From an uncultured Blautia sp. (GTDB lineage: Bacteria; Bacillota; Clostridia; Lachnospirales; Lachnospiraceae): 8,655 nt of DNA. The notes under the pieces were generated by a model. It saw only the letters and a program-made list of their open reading frames with translations, had not been told where the DNA came from and did no database searches. The translations under genes and the position numbers were made by a program. The stretch lies in NCBI GenBank assembly GCA_900551715.1, contig URXG01000082.1, forward strand, positions 1-8,655, read 5' to 3'. The stretch's first letter is position 1. Each line of letters begins with the position of its first letter. Of the stretch, positions 6,456-8,655 are shown in pieces.

Positions 6456-6514
6456 AAATTTGTAATAACAAGATCGTATATGATTTATAAAAAAGAGTTT
6501 AAGGAGGATTTCTT

Positions 6515-7744
6515 ATGACAGAAGGTTTGAAATGGACCGTCAATCATGTTGCCGGTTCAGATGACAGACATCTGGAACTGATGTCTGAAGCTAACGTAAG
6601 AAAGGCAAATGAATTCCACAAAAGTTTTCCGCAATACACTGTAACACCTCTGCAAAAGCTTTCTGCACTTGCCTCTTATCTGGGTGTAAAAAACATCTAC
6701 TGCAAAGATGAATCCTACCGTTTCGGACTGAACGCATTCAAAGTTCTGGGCGGTTCTTATGCAATGGGACGCTACATTGCCAAAGAAATTGACAAAGATA
6801 TCAGTGAACTTCCCTATGCAGTTCTTTCCTCTGATAAATTAAGGGAAGAATTTGGACAGGCTACTTTCTTCACAGCCACAGATGGCAATCATGGACGTGG
6901 TGTTGCATGGGCAGCCAGACGTCTTGGACAGAAAGCGGTTGTCCGCATGCCAAAGGGCACTACAAAAACCAGATTTGACAACATTGCCAAAGAAGGGGCT
7001 ACTGTTACCATCGAAGAAGTCAATTACGATGACTGTGTAAGAATGGCAGCTGCCGAAGCGGCCAAAACAGAACATGGTGTCATGGTACAAGATACCGCAT
7101 GGGAAGGTTACGAAGAGATTCCTTCCTGGATCATGCAGGGTTATGGAACCATGGTCATGGAAGCTGACCAGCAGCTGAAAGAACAGGGCATTGAACGTCC
7201 TACTCATGTTTTCGTACAGGCCGGTGTTGGTTCCCTGGCAGGTGCTGTGGTAGGATATTTTGCCCACAAATATAAAGACAATCCACCGGTAATGGCAGTA
7301 TGCGAAGCAAGTGCTGCTGACTGTCTGTACCGTTCCGCAATGAAAGCAGACGGCAGTCTGGTAAATGTTACCGGTGATCTGGAAACAATTATGGCAGGTC
7401 TTGCCTGCGGTGAAGCCAATACCATTGGATGGGATATTCTTCGCAACCATGTAACAGTATTTGCTTCCTGCCCGGACTGGATGAGTGCCAAAGCCACCCG
7501 TATTTATGCCAACCCTCTGGAAAACGACCCGAAGGTTGTCTCCGGCGAATCCGGATCCGTTCCTCTTGGACTTTGCTATACTGCACTCCACGATACAGAT
7601 GCAAAAGACCTGAAGGAAGCACTGAAACTGGATAAAAATTCCAACATCCTTGTTATTTCCACAGAAGGTGATACAGATCCTGTCCGTTATCGCGAGATCG
7701 TATGGGATGGCCTTTACGGAACTGACAAATCTCTCAGCGAATAA
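6515..7744 (+). CDS. dpaL: Diaminopropionate ammonia-lyase
   Basis: This PLP enzyme of fold type II splits 2,3-diaminopropionate (D or L form in studied homologues) into pyruvate and two ammonia; it acts in the cytosol. It has 409 residues, close to the roughly 400 of the E. coli homologue (YgeX). The PLP-binding lysine is Lys76 in GLNAFKVLGGS. The TDGNHGRGVAWAA block (122-134) holds Asp123, and MVQDTAWEGYEEIP (190-203) holds Asp193; their spacing from Lys76 fits the two catalytic aspartates known in E. coli DpaL. The glycine loop QAGVGSLAGAVVG (235-247) should bind the PLP phosphate. Related threonine dehydratases lack the AWEGYEEIP block, which supports the DpaL call. The start is supported by AAGGAGG 7 nt upstream. 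Tandem TAA stops are followed after 30 nt by ygeY. It is divergent from the DUF1015 gene across a shared control region. Confidence 0.95.
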   Translation: MTEGLKWTVNHVAGSDDRHLELMSEANVRKANEFHKSFPQYTVTPLQKLSALASYLGVKNIYCKDESYRFGLNAFKVLGGSYAMGRYIAKEIDKDISELPYAVLSSDKLREEFGQATFFTATDGNHGRGVAWAARRLGQKAVVRMPKGTTKTRFDNIAKEGATVTIEEVNYDDCVRMAAAEAAKTEHGVMVQDTAWEGYEEIPSWIMQGYGTMVMEADQQLKEQGIERPTHVFVQAGVGSLAGAVVGYFAHKYKDNPPVMAVCEASAADCLYRSAMKADGSLVNVTGDLETIMAGLACGEANTIGWDILRNHVTVFASCPDWMSAKATRIYANPLENDPKVVSGESGSVPLGLCYTALHDTDAKDLKEALKLDKNSNILVISTEGDTDPVRYREIVWDGLYGTDKSLSE

Positions 7745-7774
7745 TAATTATACATATAACAGGAGGATAAAATC

Positions 7775-8655
7775 ATGGATTTTGCAAAAATCAATGCTGC
7801 TGCCGAAGGTTACAAAGATGACATGGTCAGATTCTTAAGAGCTATCGTCCGTAATCCAGGCGAAAGCTGCGGAGAAAAAGAACATATCGAAACTATCGCT
7901 GCCGAAATGAAAAAACTGAACTTCGACGAAGTAACCATCGACCCTCAGGGAAATGTTATCGGCTATATGGGAACCGGTGACAGAATCATTGCATTTGATG
8001 CTCATATTGATACGGTTGGTATCGGAAACATCGACAACTGGACTTTTGATCCATACGAAGGATATGAAACTGACGAAGAAGTTGGCGGACGTGGTGTTTC
8101 TGACCAGTGCGGCGGTCTTGTTTCTGCTGTATATGGCGCACGTATCATGAAAGACCTTGACCTGATCCCGGAAGGCGTAAAGGTCATGGTTACAGGAACT
8201 GTCCAGGAAGAAGACTGTGACGGTCTCTGCTGGCAGTACATCATCAAAGAAGACAAGATCCGTCCGGAATTCGTAGTTTCCACAGAGCCTACAGATGGTG
8301 GTATCTACAGAGGACAACGTGGACGTATGGAAATCCGCGTAGATGTCAAAGGTGTTTCCTGCCATGGTTCTGCTCCCGAACGTGGTGACAATGCCATCTA
8401 CAAAATGGCTGATATCCTCCAGGATGTACGTTCCCTTAACGAAAATGACGATGCAGATGAAACTGAGATTAAAGGTCTCGTCAAAATGCTGAACCCGAAA
8501 TACAATTCAGATTGGGAAGAGGCACGTTTCCTTGGAAGAGGTACTGTAACTGTATCCCAGATTTTCTACACTTCCCCAAGCCGCTGCGCTGTTGCTGACT
8601 CCTGCGCTGTTTCCCTTGACCGTCGTATGACATTCGGAGAAACATGGGAAAGCTG
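7775..8655 (+). CDS. ygeY: YgeY family M20-type metallohydrolase (3' end outside window)
   Basis: The first 293 residues of an M20-family zinc hydrolase are present; the C-terminus is cut by the window end. The metal-site and catalytic residues of the family are visible: His77 and Asp79 in FDAHIDTVG, bridging Asp110 in GRGVSDQCGG, catalytic/metal Glu145-Glu146 in VQEEDCDG, and Glu171 in STEPTDGG. His197 in SCHGSAPE starts the dimerisation domain and matches the conserved histidine of this fold. YgeY proteins are named selenium metabolism-linked hydrolases because of where their genes occur; no selenium gene and no in-frame TGA is seen here. The natural substrate is unknown. AGGAGG lies 8 nt upstream of the ATG, and the 30-nt gap after dpaL indicates one operon. 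The pair also occurs in E. coli (ygeX-ygeY), so I infer that YgeY frees or processes a diaminopropionate-related compound. Confidence 0.93.
   Translation, partial: MDFAKINAAAEGYKDDMVRFLRAIVRNPGESCGEKEHIETIAAEMKKLNFDEVTIDPQGNVIGYMGTGDRIIAFDAHIDTVGIGNIDNWTFDPYEGYETDEEVGGRGVSDQCGGLVSAVYGARIMKDLDLIPEGVKVMVTGTVQEEDCDGLCWQYIIKEDKIRPEFVVSTEPTDGGIYRGQRGRMEIRVDVKGVSCHGSAPERGDNAIYKMADILQDVRSLNENDDADETEIKGLVKMLNPKYNSDWEEARFLGRGTVTVSQIFYTSPSRCAVADSCAVSLDRRMTFGETWES

Noticed and set aside
6473..6484. Near-palindrome ATCGTA-TATGAT in the dpaL leader
   Set aside because: One mismatched pair, very short, in AT-rich DNA; likely chance.
5736..6518. 260-codon open frame on the plus strand across the DUF1015 gene and the control region
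   Set aside because: It is antisense to a gene with clear family motifs, has low-complexity Cys/Phe/Ile-rich content, no ribosome site, and ends inside the dpaL start.
6839..7591. 250-codon open frame on the minus strand inside dpaL
   Set aside because: Antisense shadow of a well-supported PLP enzyme; the residues look random.
7835..8365. 176-codon open frame on the minus strand inside ygeY
   Set aside because: Antisense to a gene retaining all M20 metal ligands; no supporting signals.

Overview
The window looks like a chromosomal segment from an anaerobic gut Firmicute, most likely in the Lachnospiraceae (Blautia/Dorea/Ruminococcus-like). This rests on the moderately AT-rich coding sequence, strong AGGAGG-type ribosome binding sites, some GTG and TTG starts, and the gene families present. 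No RNA genes, mobile elements, CRISPR arrays or prophage genes were seen. Assignments come from reading motifs by eye; no database search was run.

Layout, left to right. (1) Positions 1-1434, minus strand: a sodium:proton antiporter / citrate-type ion transporter of the CitMHS_2/NhaD-like class. Its C-terminal end runs off the window. It probably starts at a TTG and has its own extended -10 promoter. (2) Positions 1741-4971, minus strand: a compact three-gene envelope cassette. In transcription order it encodes an SPFH (band 7) protein ending in two tandem zinc ribbons, a double zinc-ribbon protein with a C-terminal membrane tail, and a secreted/membrane TPM-domain protein. A clear intrinsic terminator (1683-1725) follows. 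These match the three partners of the Bacillus subtilis pspA-ydjG-ydjH-ydjI locus, but the order is permuted and no pspA is present here. (3) Positions 5037-6281, minus strand: a DUF1015 protein, 65 nt upstream of the cassette with no convincing terminator between, so the four genes may share a transcript. (4) Positions 6282-6514: a divergent control region with one good sigma-A promoter in each direction, a 16-bp palindrome over the leftward start site, and three direct repeats spaced 20-21 bp upstream of the rightward promoter. (5) Positions 6515-8655, plus strand: dpaL (2,3-diaminopropionate ammonia-lyase) followed after 30 nt by ygeY (M20-family hydrolase, cut by the window end), a known catabolic pair.

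Functional reading. The rightward operon probably degrades diaminopropionate-type amino acids to pyruvate and ammonia, with YgeY acting on an unknown, probably amide-bonded, substrate. The leftward genes combine a protein of uncertain function with a ParB/sulfiredoxin-like motif (DUF1015) and a probable membrane-stress complex. The most interesting points are the PspA-less YdjGHI-like cassette, its possible co-transcription with DUF1015, and the structured divergent regulatory region.
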